In this document: positions 6,687-15,448 of the stretch, in pieces
How positions within the stretch are numbered: position 1 is the first letter of the stretch
How the letters are laid out: each line of letters begins with the position of its first letter
Origin: Geobacteraceae bacterium
Lineage (GTDB): Bacteria > Desulfobacterota > Desulfuromonadia > Geobacterales > Pseudopelobacteraceae
DNA length: 39,002 bases
Assembly (NCBI GenBank): GCA_025355325.1
Contig: JANXZX010000014.1
Span: 1-39,002, forward strand
Direction: 5' to 3'
Translations under genes and position numbers: made by a program
Notes under the pieces: generated by a model
Database searches by the model: none
The model's input: the letters and a program-made list of their open reading frames with translations, nothing else
What the model was told of the DNA's origin: nothing

Positions 6687-8027
6687 ATGGTGCGCTTATT
6701 CATAACTTACGCGGTTTTGCTGTTTTCGGTGGCGACTGCCAATGCCGAGACTTTAAAACTGTCGCTCAAAGATGCCATGAGCATGGCCCTTGAGAACAAC
6801 AACCGGATCAAGGCTGCCCGTTTTACATCCGAGGCTGCTGATCAGGGGATCAAGAGTGCAAGTTCCCGCTATTTTCCGCTTATTGCCTTTGAAGAAGCTC
6901 TGGTTGCATCCAACTCCCCCACCAGTACGTTCATGATGAAGCTGGATGAGGGCCGTTTCACCAACAATGATTTTCAGATCAGCAATCTCAACAGCCCTGC
7001 TGCAGCGCATGATTTCAAAACCGCTCTGACGATTCAGCAGCCACTGTTCGTTCCTTCCCTCTCTCCGCTGAAGGAACTCGCGGTCAAGGACGCGCAGAAA
7101 TCAGGTTTGGAACTGGAAGCGGCCCGGGAAGGTATCGCTTTCCAGGTTTTCCAAACCTACCTTGAAGTCCAAAAGGCTGATGCCCGACTGAAGGCCGCTG
7201 ACAAGGCTGTAGCCGACGCACGGGAAAACATGCGGCTGGCGACGGTCAGAACGGCATCCGGAGTCGGCCTCAAATCGGATGAACTTCGCTCCCGTACCCA
7301 TTTTTCAACCATTGAACAACAGCATATCTCGACCGGCAACAGTCTGACGCTTGCCAGGATGAGACTGGCGCTGCTGATCGGCCTGCCGGATGACAGTACG
7401 CTTGAGATCACCGGTTTCTCTGACCCTGTCGCGGTTCCTGCCATGAGCGACCGGGCGATCAACACCGCCCTTGAAAATCGAACCGAAGTCAAACTGGCTC
7501 ATACCGACCTTGAAAAATCCGCTGCAGCTCGAAAACTGGCGCGAAGCGAATATCTGCCGACAGTTGGAGCTTTTGCCTCATATCAGTTGAACGCCAAAGA
7601 TGCGCCTTTCACTGCCGACAACGATGCCTGGAGCGCCGGTGTTTCGCTCAAATGGAATCTGTTTGACGGGTTCCGTCGCTATAGTGAGCAAAAGCGGGCG
7701 CTTTCAAACCAGTCCGCCGCGCGCGAAATGCTTGAATCTTCCACCAGAGATGTCAAATACCAGCTGAAAGAAAGTTACATCCGGCGCGATGAAGCTGACA
7801 AGCGCCGTGAGGTTGCCGGGCATTCCGTACAGGATGCCGAAGAAACCGTCAGGCTTCTGGCTAAACGCTATGAGAATTCGCTGGCAACGATGGTTGAGCT
7901 GCTTGATGCCCAGACGGCCCTTAATCAGGCCAGGAGCGATCTGGTGGAAGCCGAGGCAGAATATGCCGTAGCAGGCGGGCGGGTGCATTATATGACGGGA
8001 ACATTTGTGAAGGAGATGCTGAAATGA
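6687..8027 (+). CDS. TolC-family outer-membrane efflux channel
   Basis: This 446-residue protein has a Sec signal peptide (about residues 1-20, ending ATANAE) and two related halves of long helices typical of OEP/TolC proteins. The first half begins LSLKDAMSMALENNNRIKAARF and includes PLFVPSLSPLKEL. The second half has ALENRTEVKLAHTDLEKSAAARKLARSEYLPTVGAF and WSAGVSLKWNLFDGFRRYSEQ. TolC trimers form the outer-membrane barrel and periplasmic tunnel of tripartite pumps. It overlaps the adaptor gene by four bases, and the permease follows, so all three parts are made together. Confidence 0.93.
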   Translation: MVRLFITYAVLLFSVATANAETLKLSLKDAMSMALENNNRIKAARFTSEAADQGIKSASSRYFPLIAFEEALVASNSPTSTFMMKLDEGRFTNNDFQISNLNSPAAAHDFKTALTIQQPLFVPSLSPLKELAVKDAQKSGLELEAAREGIAFQVFQTYLEVQKADARLKAADKAVADARENMRLATVRTASGVGLKSDELRSRTHFSTIEQQHISTGNSLTLARMRLALLIGLPDDSTLEITGFSDPVAVPAMSDRAINTALENRTEVKLAHTDLEKSAAARKLARSEYLPTVGAFASYQLNAKDAPFTADNDAWSAGVSLKWNLFDGFRRYSEQKRALSNQSAAREMLESSTRDVKYQLKESYIRRDEADKRREVAGHSVQDAEETVRLLAKRYENSLATMVELLDAQTALNQARSDLVEAEAEYAVAGGRVHYMTGTFVKEMLK

Positions 8028-9139
8028 GGAATTCCGGACTTTTTGTAACAATCTCGCTGGCAGTGGTACTTTCGGCTGTCGGCTGTTCAAAGAAAGAAGC
8101 TGCGGATAAAGCGGTGCAGGCACCGGCAGTGATTGTCAAGGGCGTATCCCTGGAAACAGTGAAGAGCGCAGCCGTCCCTGAGATGCTGGAGGTAGTCGGG
8201 AGTGTGCGGGCACGCACCAGCGCGGTAGTTTCAACCCGTATTCCCGGCAGCATCAACGTTCTTCGCGTTCGCGAAGGCGACCGGGTGCGCAAGGGACAAG
8301 TGCTGGCACAGTTGGATGCCCAGGAAAATCAGGCCACGGCAGCCGTGGCAACCGCTGCAATTGACGAAGCCCGCCGCGGGCTGGAAGAGGCCGTTTCCCG
8401 AAAAAAGCTGGCAGACGCAACCTTTGACCGCTATCAGAATCTCTTCAAAGAGCAGGCGATCAGCCGCCAGGAATTCGACATCAAACAGACCGAAAAAGAT
8501 CTTGCTGCGGGGGGAGTCGCCCGAGCCGAATCAAGGCTGAAGCAGGCCCAGGAGGGAGCGAAAGCCTCCTCCACCATGTCCGACTATACCCGCATCATCG
8601 CCCCGATTTCGGGAATAATCGCCAGCAAACAGGCCGATCTGGGGGCGACTGTGTTCCCCGGCCAACCGCTTATGACCATCGAGGATGACGGAAGCTATCA
8701 ACTGGAGCTGGCCATCCCGGAAAACATCGCAACCAAGGTAAAACCGGGTACGGCGGTTCAGGTTTCTCTCGATGCCGCTGGCAGCAGTTTTGCGGCAAAA
8801 ATCTCCGAAGTCGTGCCGACCGCTGACCCGGCAAGCCGGACGTATATAGCCAAAATCACCCTGAATCAGAAAGGTTTGAAATCCGGCCAGTTCGGTCGTG
8901 GTATGATCAGCATCGGGTCGTCGGTAACCGGCATTACCGTGCCGAAAAGTGCCGTTGTCGAACATGGTGCTTTAACATCTGTCTGGGCTCTGGACAAAGA
9001 CAACTTCGCCCGCATGAGGATTGTCAAGACCGGCAGACAAGCGGGTGAGCGAATGGAGATCCTTTCCGGCCTATCGGATGGTGATCGTATCGTTGCCGCC
9101 GGAGTCGAGAAGATCTCCGAAGGGGCACGGGTGGAATAA
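8024..9139 (+). CDS. RND efflux periplasmic adaptor (HlyD/MFP family), lipoprotein
   Basis: This 371-residue protein has a lipoprotein signal with lipobox SAVGC (Cys at about residue 21), so it should be lipid-anchored. The order is the classic adaptor layout. First comes a lipoyl half (GSVRARTSAVVSTRIPGSINVLRVREGDRVRKGQVLAQLD), then a helical hairpin (about residues 95-175, SRKKLADATFDRYQNLFKEQAISRQEF). The second lipoyl half follows (IIAPISGIIASKQADLGATVFPGQPLMTI), then beta-barrel and membrane-proximal domains. It connects the RND permease to the TolC channel. Start overlaps the preceding stop as ATGA. Confidence 0.93.
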   Translation: MRNSGLFVTISLAVVLSAVGCSKKEAADKAVQAPAVIVKGVSLETVKSAAVPEMLEVVGSVRARTSAVVSTRIPGSINVLRVREGDRVRKGQVLAQLDAQENQATAAVATAAIDEARRGLEEAVSRKKLADATFDRYQNLFKEQAISRQEFDIKQTEKDLAAGGVARAESRLKQAQEGAKASSTMSDYTRIIAPISGIIASKQADLGATVFPGQPLMTIEDDGSYQLELAIPENIATKVKPGTAVQVSLDAAGSSFAAKISEVVPTADPASRTYIAKITLNQKGLKSGQFGRGMISIGSSVTGITVPKSAVVEHGALTSVWALDKDNFARMRIVKTGRQAGERMEILSGLSDGDRIVAAGVEKISEGARVE

Positions 9140-9142
9140 CCT

Positions 9143-12100
9143 ATGGAAAAACTCGGTTTCGCCGGGAAAATTGCCCGCGCCTTTATCAATTCAAAACTTA
9201 CCCCTCTGATCGTCGGAGCATCTCTCCTGCTCGGCCTCTTTGCCGTCAAGATGACTCCACGCGAAGAAGAACCGCAGATTGTCGTGCCGATGGTGGATAT
9301 TTACCTGCCGATGCCCGGCTCATCGCCGCAGGAAGTCCAGGAGCGGGTGGTCAAGCCCTTCGAGGCCAAACTGTGGGAAATCAAGGGGGTCGAATACCTT
9401 TATTCCATGAGTCGTCCCGGTATGGGCATCATTACCGTCCGCTTTCTGGTCGGGCAGCCGATGGAAGAATCGTTGGTCAAGCTCTACAACAAGGTCATGA
9501 GCAACCGCACCCTGCTCCCTCCCGGCGCCGCCGAACCGCTGGTGGCACCTAAGTCGATCGACGATGTGCCGATCCTGGCCCTGACGCTCTGGTCGGAGCG
9601 CTACGATCACGGCACCCTCAGAACGCTGGCACGCGAGGTCGCCGACGAACTGAAAAAGAGCGAGAATACCGCTGAAACAACCATAACCGGTGGACTGTCC
9701 CGGCAGGTACGGGTGACGCTGGATGCCCCCCGTCTGGCCGGATACGGGCTTTCGCCGCTGCAGGTGGCTGCCGTTCTGCAAAAAGGTAATGCTTCACTCC
9801 CCTCGGGCAGTTTCGCCAGCGGCAACAAGGAAATGCTTGTTGATACTGGCGGCTTCCTGAGTTCCGCCGATGCCGTCAAGCGACTGGTGATTAGCGTCAG
9901 CGGCGGCAAACCGGTCTATCTTTCGGATGTGGCGCGTGTTGAAGATTCCGTCAGCGAGCCGGTGGATTATGTCTTTATGGGCATCGGCCCGGCGGGGCAC
10001 GGGACGCCCCACCAGCTCAACCGGAAGGCCGATTACCCGGCTGTCACGATCTCCGTTGCCAAACGCAAGGGGGCCAACGCTACCTGGGTGGCCGAGGATC
10101 TCGTAAAGAAGGTTGAGTCGCTGAAAGGCAAAACCATACCCTCCGATGTCCAGGTGTCGATCACCCGCAATTACGGTGAAACCGCCCGTGAGAAAAACAA
10201 CGAACTGCTCTTTCACATGTTCCTGGCAGCCATCTCGGTGACGATCCTGATCGCCCTGTTCATGGGCTGGCGCGCCGGGGCGGTGGCGGCCATCGCCATT
10301 CCGGTCACGCTGGCGCTGACGATGCTGATCTTCTACCTGATCGGCTACACGTTGAACCGCATCACGCTGTTTGCCCTGATTTTCTCCATCGGAATTCTGG
10401 TGGATGACGCCATTGTGGTGGTTGAGAACATCCACCGCTACTTTACGACGACGATCATGAAACCGCTCGATGCCGCCATCAAGGCGGTGGACGAGATCGG
10501 CAATCCGACGGTGCTGGCAACTTTTGCCGTTATCGCATCCATTCTGCCGATGGGTTTCGTCGGTGGTCTTATGGGTCCTTACATGCGACCGATTCCGGTC
10601 GGTGCCAGTATGGCCATGCTCTTTTCCATGCTAATTGCATTCATCGTCACCCCCTATTTTGCCTTCCGCTTCATGAAGGGTGAATCGCATCATAACTCGA
10701 ACGAAGCACCGGAAGATTCAAAACTGACAGCATTCTATCGCCTCTGGATGGGGCGCCTGATCCACGAAAAGAAGCTTCGTTACGGGTTCCTGGCGAGTGT
10801 TGTAGTACTGCTGCTGCTTTCCTGTTCACTGATCTATTTTAAAGCGGTGACGGTCAAAATGCTGCCGTTCGATAACAAAAACGAACTGCAGGTAATCATT
10901 GACGCCCCGGACGGCACTCCGCTGGAGCAGACCGCCCGCATCACCCGTGAAATGGGCGACGCGCTGCGTACCGTGCCGGAAGTTACCGATTTCCAGGCAT
11001 ACATCGGCACCAGCGCCCCGTTTAATTTCAACGGCCTGGTGCGGCATTACTATCTGCGCAAAGGTGCCGCCCTGGCGGACATTCAGGTTAATCTGCTGCC
11101 CAAGGATGAGCGTAAGGATCAGTCCCACGCCATCGCAAAGCGGATCAGACCACTGGTAAAAGCCATTGCCGACAAATACGGCGCCAGGGTCAAGGTGGCC
11201 GAAATCCCGCCCGGCCCTCCGGTTTTAGCTACGCTGGTCGCTGAAATCTATGGACCGGATGACGCTTCACGGGCCGGCGTTGCCGCCAAGGTCAAGGCGA
11301 TTCTGGCCAAAACCGCCGGTGTGGTTGATGTGGACTGGTACCGCGAAGACAACCAGACCAAGATGACCTTTGCCGTTGATCAGGAGAAAGCGGCTCTTTC
11401 CGGCATCGCCGTGGAGGACGTCGCCCGCACCCTGCGCATCGCCCTGGAAGGGGAAAACAGCGGACTGCTGCATCTGCCGAAGGAAAAAGAGGCGGTGGCA
11501 ATCAATCTGCGCCTTCCGGCAGGTCAGCGCAGTTCCGTTTCAGCTCTATCCTCCGTGTACGTTACCGGACCGAAGGGAAATGTACCGCTCTCCCAACTGG
11601 TGCGGGTCAGCACAGGGAATGAGGAGAAAACCCTGTACCGCAAGAATCTCAAGAACGTAGTCTACGTAACGGCTGATGTGGCTGGTCAGATCGAAGCGCC
11701 GGTCTACGCAATTTTGAAAATGCAGAAAGAGATAGATGCAATAGCGACACCGGACGGGCAGAAAATTGAAGTATTGGCATCCCGTCAACCCTGGAGCGAA
11801 GAACATATCGGCATGAAATGGGATGGCGAATGGCACATCACTTATGAGGTATTCCGTGACCTCGGCATCGCATTCGGCGCAGTCATGGTCCTGATCTACA
11901 TCCTGGTGGTGGCCTGGTTTAAAGACTTTACCACCCCTCTTGTCATCATGGCCCCCATTCCATTGACACTGATCGGCATTCTGCCGGGCCATGCACTGTT
12001 CGGCGCGTTTTTTACCGCCACATCGATGATCGGATTTATTGCTCTGGCGGGGATTATTGTGCGAAACTCAATCATCCTGATCGATTTTGCCGAGATGAAA

Positions 12101-12364
12101 CGCAAAGAGGGCATGGCCCTGGACGAGGCGATCATTGAAGCGGGCGCGGTTCGTTTCCGCCCCATGCTGCTGACCGGCGCAGCGGTAGTCGTGGGTAGTT
12201 TCGTAATCGTCTTCGATCCGATTTTCCAGGGCCTGGCGATTGCCATGATGTGCGGTGAAATCGCTTCAACCACCCTGTCACGCGTGACCATACCGATTCT
12301 TTATTATCTGGTTCAAAACTGGAAAGAACGACACCATATGAAAGTAAATGCAGAGGAGTTATAA
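9143..12364 (+). CDS. RND efflux permease (AcrB/HAE family)
   Basis: This 1073-residue inner-membrane protein is the pump of the system and exports substrates using the proton gradient. It shows the two-repeat RND layout. A first membrane helix ([19 protein letters not shown]) precedes a large periplasmic loop, then a helix cluster from about residue 358. The next periplasmic loop is followed by a second cluster from about residue 910. The helix-4 proton-relay motif [17 protein letters not shown] is intact, with the adjacent Asp pair at about residue 420. The protein has [28 protein letters not shown] near the start, typical of a subgroup distinct from E. coli AcrB. The substrate cannot be told. 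The gap after the adaptor is three bases. Confidence 0.94.
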   Translation: MEKLGFAGKIARAFINSKLTPLIVGASLLLGLFAVKMTPREEEPQIVVPMVDIYLPMPGSSPQEVQERVVKPFEAKLWEIKGVEYLYSMSRPGMGIITVRFLVGQPMEESLVKLYNKVMSNRTLLPPGAAEPLVAPKSIDDVPILALTLWSERYDHGTLRTLAREVADELKKSENTAETTITGGLSRQVRVTLDAPRLAGYGLSPLQVAAVLQKGNASLPSGSFASGNKEMLVDTGGFLSSADAVKRLVISVSGGKPVYLSDVARVEDSVSEPVDYVFMGIGPAGHGTPHQLNRKADYPAVTISVAKRKGANATWVAEDLVKKVESLKGKTIPSDVQVSITRNYGETAREKNNELLFHMFLAAISVTILIALFMGWRAGAVAAIAIPVTLALTMLIFYLIGYTLNRITLFALIFSIGILVDDAIVVVENIHRYFTTTIMKPLDAAIKAVDEIGNPTVLATFAVIASILPMGFVGGLMGPYMRPIPVGASMAMLFSMLIAFIVTPYFAFRFMKGESHHNSNEAPEDSKLTAFYRLWMGRLIHEKKLRYGFLASVVVLLLLSCSLIYFKAVTVKMLPFDNKNELQVIIDAPDGTPLEQTARITREMGDALRTVPEVTDFQAYIGTSAPFNFNGLVRHYYLRKGAALADIQVNLLPKDERKDQSHAIAKRIRPLVKAIADKYGARVKVAEIPPGPPVLATLVAEIYGPDDASRAGVAAKVKAILAKTAGVVDVDWYREDNQTKMTFAVDQEKAALSGIAVEDVARTLRIALEGENSGLLHLPKEKEAVAINLRLPAGQRSSVSALSSVYVTGPKGNVPLSQLVRVSTGNEEKTLYRKNLKNVVYVTADVAGQIEAPVYAILKMQKEIDAIATPDGQKIEVLASRQPWSEEHIGMKWDGEWHITYEVFRDLGIAFGAVMVLIYILVVAWFKDFTTPLVIMAPIPLTLIGILPGHALFGAFFTATSMIGFIALAGIIVRNSIILIDFAEMKRKEGMALDEAIIEAGAVRFRPMLLTGAAVVVGSFVIVFDPIFQGLAIAMMCGEIASTTLSRVTIPILYYLVQNWKERHHMKVNAEEL

Positions 12365-12795
12365 TGTTCTGGAACAAAAACAGAAGTGTACCACCGGAAG
12401 GATTGGAGTTGAGCAAACAGTGCCAGGCAGAAGCCGAGCAATTGTACCGTTCGGGTAAGTATCATTGTGCTGAAGCGGTGATGGAAACAATACGCCGACG
12501 TTTTGCCGCACAGCTCCCCGAATCGATAGTCGGCGCCGTATCAGGTTTTGGTGGAGGTTCAAATTCAGGGTGCATCTGCGGAGCTGTTTCCGGAGGTACC
12601 GTTGCACTTGGGATTATTCTGGAAGATAAAAAAGAGACTTCCCATTTGACAAAAGAGCTGCACACATGGTTCAAAGAGAAGTACGGCGTTACCTGCTGCA
12701 AAACCATCCGACAGACGCATAAGGGCGCCTGCCCGGTGCTCACCGGTGAGGTAGCGGGAAAAGTAGCGGAGATGCTTGCAAGCAAATCCAACTGA
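12364..12795 (+). CDS. C_GCAxxG_C_C family protein
   Basis: This 143-residue soluble protein belongs to the C_GCAxxG_C_C family, named for spaced conserved cysteines. Here they appear in YHCAEAVM (about residue 37), in GGGSNSGCICGAVSGGTVALG (about 59-80), in TCCKTIRQ, and in GACPVL. The family is common in anaerobes near redox and metal-handling genes and is thought to bind metal or act in thiol redox chemistry; no activity is established. The ATG shares its first base with the permease stop TAA and has GAGGAG upstream, so it is cotranslated with the efflux operon. That linkage suggests a role in handling the exported substrate (inference). Confidence 0.88.
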   Translation: MFWNKNRSVPPEGLELSKQCQAEAEQLYRSGKYHCAEAVMETIRRRFAAQLPESIVGAVSGFGGGSNSGCICGAVSGGTVALGIILEDKKETSHLTKELHTWFKEKYGVTCCKTIRQTHKGACPVLTGEVAGKVAEMLASKSN

Positions 12796-12831
12796 ATCCC
12801 ATTTTTGTAAAGGGGGGGGCGGATTCAATAA

Positions 12832-12950
12832 CAACCTCCCCTCCCCCTGCGGGAGGGGATTGAGGGGTGGGGGAAGCTGATTGTAACACATCAATATTAC
12901 AACGGCTTCCCCCACCCCCTAGCCCCCTCCCGCAAGGGGAGGGGGGATAT
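12832..12950. repeat. Large GC-rich inverted repeat
   Basis: Two long arms, CCTCCCCTCCCCCTGCGGGA... and its approximate reverse complement, flank an AT-richer centre near 12880-12902. Each arm also has an internal small hairpin (CTGCGGGAG and CCCGCAAGGGG). The structure matches the widespread palindromic CTCCCC repeats found between genes in many proteobacteria. It sits between the C_GCAxxG_C_C gene and the DUF2892 gene and may weaken read-through between them. Confidence 0.8.
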
Positions 12951-13019
12951 AAAAACATCAAAGTAGTGATTTACAACAAATTTGTAGCAGGACTTTTTAA
13001 AACAAAGAGGAGTAAAACA

Positions 13020-13244
13020 ATGAAAGAAGAATTCTATATTGAGCGCGTCGTGCGCATTGTGGCAGGTTCGTTTGTGATGATATCGCTGCTGCTGGCACAT
13101 TTCCATTCACCCAACTGGCTCTGGTTCACCGGCTTCGTCGGCCTGAACCTGTTCCAGTCCGGATTTACCCAGTTTTGCCCGATGTTCAATATTCTTGCAA
13201 AAATGGGTGTGCCGCGCTTCCCGAAGAGCGACTGCTGTAAATGA
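13020..13244 (+). CDS. DUF2892 (YgaP-like) small inner-membrane protein
   Basis: This 74-residue protein is close in length to the DUF2892 family. It opens [20 protein letters not shown], has two membrane helices, and then the conserved [29 protein letters not shown]. The Cys in the FCPM motif and a C-terminal DCCK give three cysteines. In YgaP the same domain anchors a rhodanese. Here a separate rhodanese lies two genes downstream, which supports a shared role in sulfane-sulfur metabolism (inference). ATG 13020 follows AGAGGAG. It overlaps the next gene by four bases. A longer in-frame version from 12867 would translate the GC-rich repeat and is rejected. Confidence 0.85.
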   Translation: MKEEFYIERVVRIVAGSFVMISLLLAHFHSPNWLWFTGFVGLNLFQSGFTQFCPMFNILAKMGVPRFPKSDCCK

Positions 13245-14074
13245 ACTTCCGTATCACCGTCCTGTGCGAAAACTCAGTCGGTCCACTCTCCGGCACACTT
13301 GGTGAGCATGGTTTTTCTGCGCTCATTGAGCCGAATGGCGGTAAGCCGCTGCTGTTCGATACCGGCCAGGGGTTGACCTTGCTGAACAATGCGCGGCGCA
13401 TGAACAAGGATCTGGCAAACGTCGAACAAGTGGTGATTTCACATGGGCACTACGACCACGCCGGCGGTTTGAAGCCGCTGCTTGATGAGTGCGGTCCAAA
13501 GCGGGTCTACAGTCACCCGGCAGCCTTCAGCCCCCGGTTTCGGGTAAAGGATACCGGAGAATGTTACCCGATAGGAATTCCTTCCAGCAGGGAAGAACTG
13601 GAAACTGCCGGAGCTTCGTTCGATCTTTCAAAGGATTTCCGGGAGATTGCCGCCGGTGTATATCTGACTGGTCAAGTACCGCGGGTAACCGGTTTTGAAA
13701 CAGGAGATCAGGGCCTGTACTGCGACTGCACGGGTCAGGATATTGATACAACGCCGGATGATCAGTCGCTGATACTGGAAACGGAAAAAGGTCTTGTCCT
13801 TCTCCTGGGCTGTTGCCATGCCGGCCTGATAAACACTATTGAGCATGTTGCGTATATGACCGGCAGACGCGATATCTATGCCGTAATCGGCGGCACCCAC
13901 CTCGGCTTTTGCAGCCCGGAACAAATCAACCTGACCATCGCTGCTCTGAAAACTTTGGGCGTGAAGAAACTGGCTGCCAGCCACTGCACCGGTTTTGCCG
14001 CATCAGCCCGGCTGTCGCGGGAACTGCCGAAGGAATTTCAGATGGCGATGGTTGGCTATTCGCTGGAAGTGTAA
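13241..14074 (+). CDS. Metallo-beta-lactamase-fold hydrolase
   Basis: This 277-residue protein has the dinuclear metal-binding motif [11 protein letters not shown] (about residue 67), then [16 protein letters not shown] (about residue 188) supplying a further His and IGGTHLGF. The overall pattern matches the subgroup annotated as MBL-fold hydrolases related to methanopterin-pathway RFA-P synthase beta subunits, whose true substrates are mostly unknown. It could act on thiol or sulfur compounds given the DUF2892 and rhodanese neighbours, but nothing in the sequence proves that. The start overlaps the preceding stop as ATGA. Confidence 0.88.
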   Translation: MNFRITVLCENSVGPLSGTLGEHGFSALIEPNGGKPLLFDTGQGLTLLNNARRMNKDLANVEQVVISHGHYDHAGGLKPLLDECGPKRVYSHPAAFSPRFRVKDTGECYPIGIPSSREELETAGASFDLSKDFREIAAGVYLTGQVPRVTGFETGDQGLYCDCTGQDIDTTPDDQSLILETEKGLVLLLGCCHAGLINTIEHVAYMTGRRDIYAVIGGTHLGFCSPEQINLTIAALKTLGVKKLAASHCTGFAASARLSRELPKEFQMAMVGYSLEV

Positions 14075-14100
14075 CAACAATTCATACAAGGGAGTCGTAC

Positions 14101-14478
14101 GTGTTAAAGAAAGTTGCAGTTGTACTGGTAATGGCAGCAACAATGACGGCACAGGCCTGGGCTGCCGGGAAAGACATTTCTTCCCGGGACGCCAAAACCA
14201 TGCTTGATGCAAATAAAAATATATTCCTGCTGGACGTTCGCACCCCCCAGGAATACAGCCAGGGCAAGTTGGCCGGTTCGATCCTGATTCCAATCAACGA
14301 AGTTGAACAGCGCATCCGGGAAGTGCCAAAGAATAAGCCCGTAGTGGTCTATTGTGCCGTCGGTGCCCGTTCAAAACCTGTGGCTGACTTCCTCTCCCAA
14401 CAGGGATACAAGGATGTGTTCAATATGAAAGACGGCATTGTCGGGTGGTACCGGAACGGATTCCCGATTCAGCGATAA
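14101..14478 (+). CDS. Periplasmic rhodanese-like sulfurtransferase
   Basis: This 125-residue protein starts at GTG 14101 behind GGGAG. It has a Sec signal peptide ending near AQAWAAG and a single rhodanese domain. The N-terminal part contains FLLDVRTPQEYSQGKLAGSILIP, and the active loop is VYCAVGARS with the catalytic Cys at about residue 85. The C-terminal part ends GGWY-like (DGIVGWYRNGFPI). Single-domain rhodaneses carry sulfane sulfur as a persulfide. It follows the metallo-hydrolase and DUF2892 genes and is probably their operon partner. A longer frame from 13909 overlaps the preceding gene and is rejected. Confidence 0.9.
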   Translation: MLKKVAVVLVMAATMTAQAWAAGKDISSRDAKTMLDANKNIFLLDVRTPQEYSQGKLAGSILIPINEVEQRIREVPKNKPVVVYCAVGARSKPVADFLSQQGYKDVFNMKDGIVGWYRNGFPIQR

Positions 14479-14502
14479 CAGTTTAGCATCAGTATAATTG
14501 CG

Positions 14503-14548
14503 AAAAAAAGCCCTGCCTACCGAAGAAACTTGGTGGACAGGGCTTTTT
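14503..14548. terminator. Bidirectional intrinsic terminator
   Basis: Arms AAAAAGCCCTG and CAGGGCTTTTT pair perfectly, with A and T runs on either side. It sits between the convergent rhodanese and ccsB genes and can serve both. Confidence 0.85.
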
Positions 14549-14583
14549 ATATCATTTAAGCGAGAACGCTTCGCTTACATCAT

Positions 14584-15432
14584 TTATTTACCATAGCTGT
14601 GCAAACCGGAGAGGAACAGATTGACTCCCAGATAGCAGAAGATCGTGGCGGCAAAGCCGATAACCGACAGCCAGGCGGCACGCTTGCCGACCCACCCTTT
14701 GGTGATACGGGCATGCAGAAAGGCAGCGTAGACAAACCAGACAATCAGCGACCATGTTTCTTTAGGGTCCCAGCTCCAGTAGGTGCCCCAGGCATAGTTG
14801 GCCCAGGCGGCTCCGGTAATAATGCCGAGTGTCAGAAGTGGAAAACCGATCATGATTGCTCGATAGTTGAGATCATCCAGCACTTTCAATGGAGGAAACA
14901 TCGACATCAGTCCACCGGCAGTGGCCGACGAATCGGTACCTTCTGCAGCAGTTTTGATCAGGTACATGATTGAAATTCCGCAGGCAACAGCAAATGCTGC
15001 ATAGCCGAGGAAGCAAGTGATAACATGATACAGCAGCCAGTTACTTTGCAGTGCCGGCACAAGCGGCTCAATGCCGGTATTCATGCCAAGCTGTGCCCAC
15101 GCCATACCGAGCAGCGCAAACGGGAGGACGAATGCTCCGATGATCCGGTATTTATAGCGAAGATCAATGTAGGCAAACAGCAGTACAATCGTCCAGGAAA
15201 AGAAAACAATCGATTCATACAGGTTGGACATCGGAGCATGCCCGACACCCATGTCGTAGGACTCTTTCCAGCGCAGACCTACGGCTACCGTCTGCACGGC
15301 GAGACCAAAATAGGCAACATAACTACCAACCAGGCCGAGTGATTTATTCTTGCTGGCAAGGAACGCAAAGAAAACGACCGTCGAAATAAGGTATGTGAAT
15401 GTTGTAACGTTAAAAAGCATGGAGCTGGTCAT
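14584..15432 (-). CDS. ccsB: System II cytochrome c biogenesis protein CcsB (ResC/CcsA type)
   Basis: This 282-residue polytopic membrane protein has about eight helices and the family's haem-handling tryptophan-rich motif WGTYWSWDPKETWSLIVWFVYAAFLH (about residues 215-240). Conserved His residues occur near GHAPMSNLYES and YHVITCF. With ResB it forms the complex that moves haem across the membrane and attaches it to periplasmic apocytochromes c. It lies 17 bases downstream of resB on the same strand. Naming of the two partners differs between databases (CcsB here equals ResC). Confidence 0.92.
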   Translation of the reverse strand: MTSSMLFNVTTFTYLISTVVFFAFLASKNKSLGLVGSYVAYFGLAVQTVAVGLRWKESYDMGVGHAPMSNLYESIVFFSWTIVLLFAYIDLRYKYRIIGAFVLPFALLGMAWAQLGMNTGIEPLVPALQSNWLLYHVITCFLGYAAFAVACGISIMYLIKTAAEGTDSSATAGGLMSMFPPLKVLDDLNYRAIMIGFPLLTLGIITGAAWANYAWGTYWSWDPKETWSLIVWFVYAAFLHARITKGWVGKRAAWLSVIGFAATIFCYLGVNLFLSGLHSYGK

Positions 15433-15448
15433 AAAGAGGGAACCTCCG

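Noticed and set aside
9794-10435. Long minus-strand frame opposite the RND permease
   Set aside because: It is Gln/Arg/His-rich, a typical mirror of high-GC coding sequence; the plus-strand permease is beyond doubt.
12867-13019. N-terminal extension of the DUF2892 gene
   Set aside because: It would translate the palindromic GC-rich repeat ([14 protein letters not shown]); ATG 13020 has a proper ribosome site and fits the family length.
13909-14100. N-terminal extension of the rhodanese gene
   Set aside because: It overlaps the end of the metallo-hydrolase in another frame and hides the signal peptide that begins at GTG 14101.
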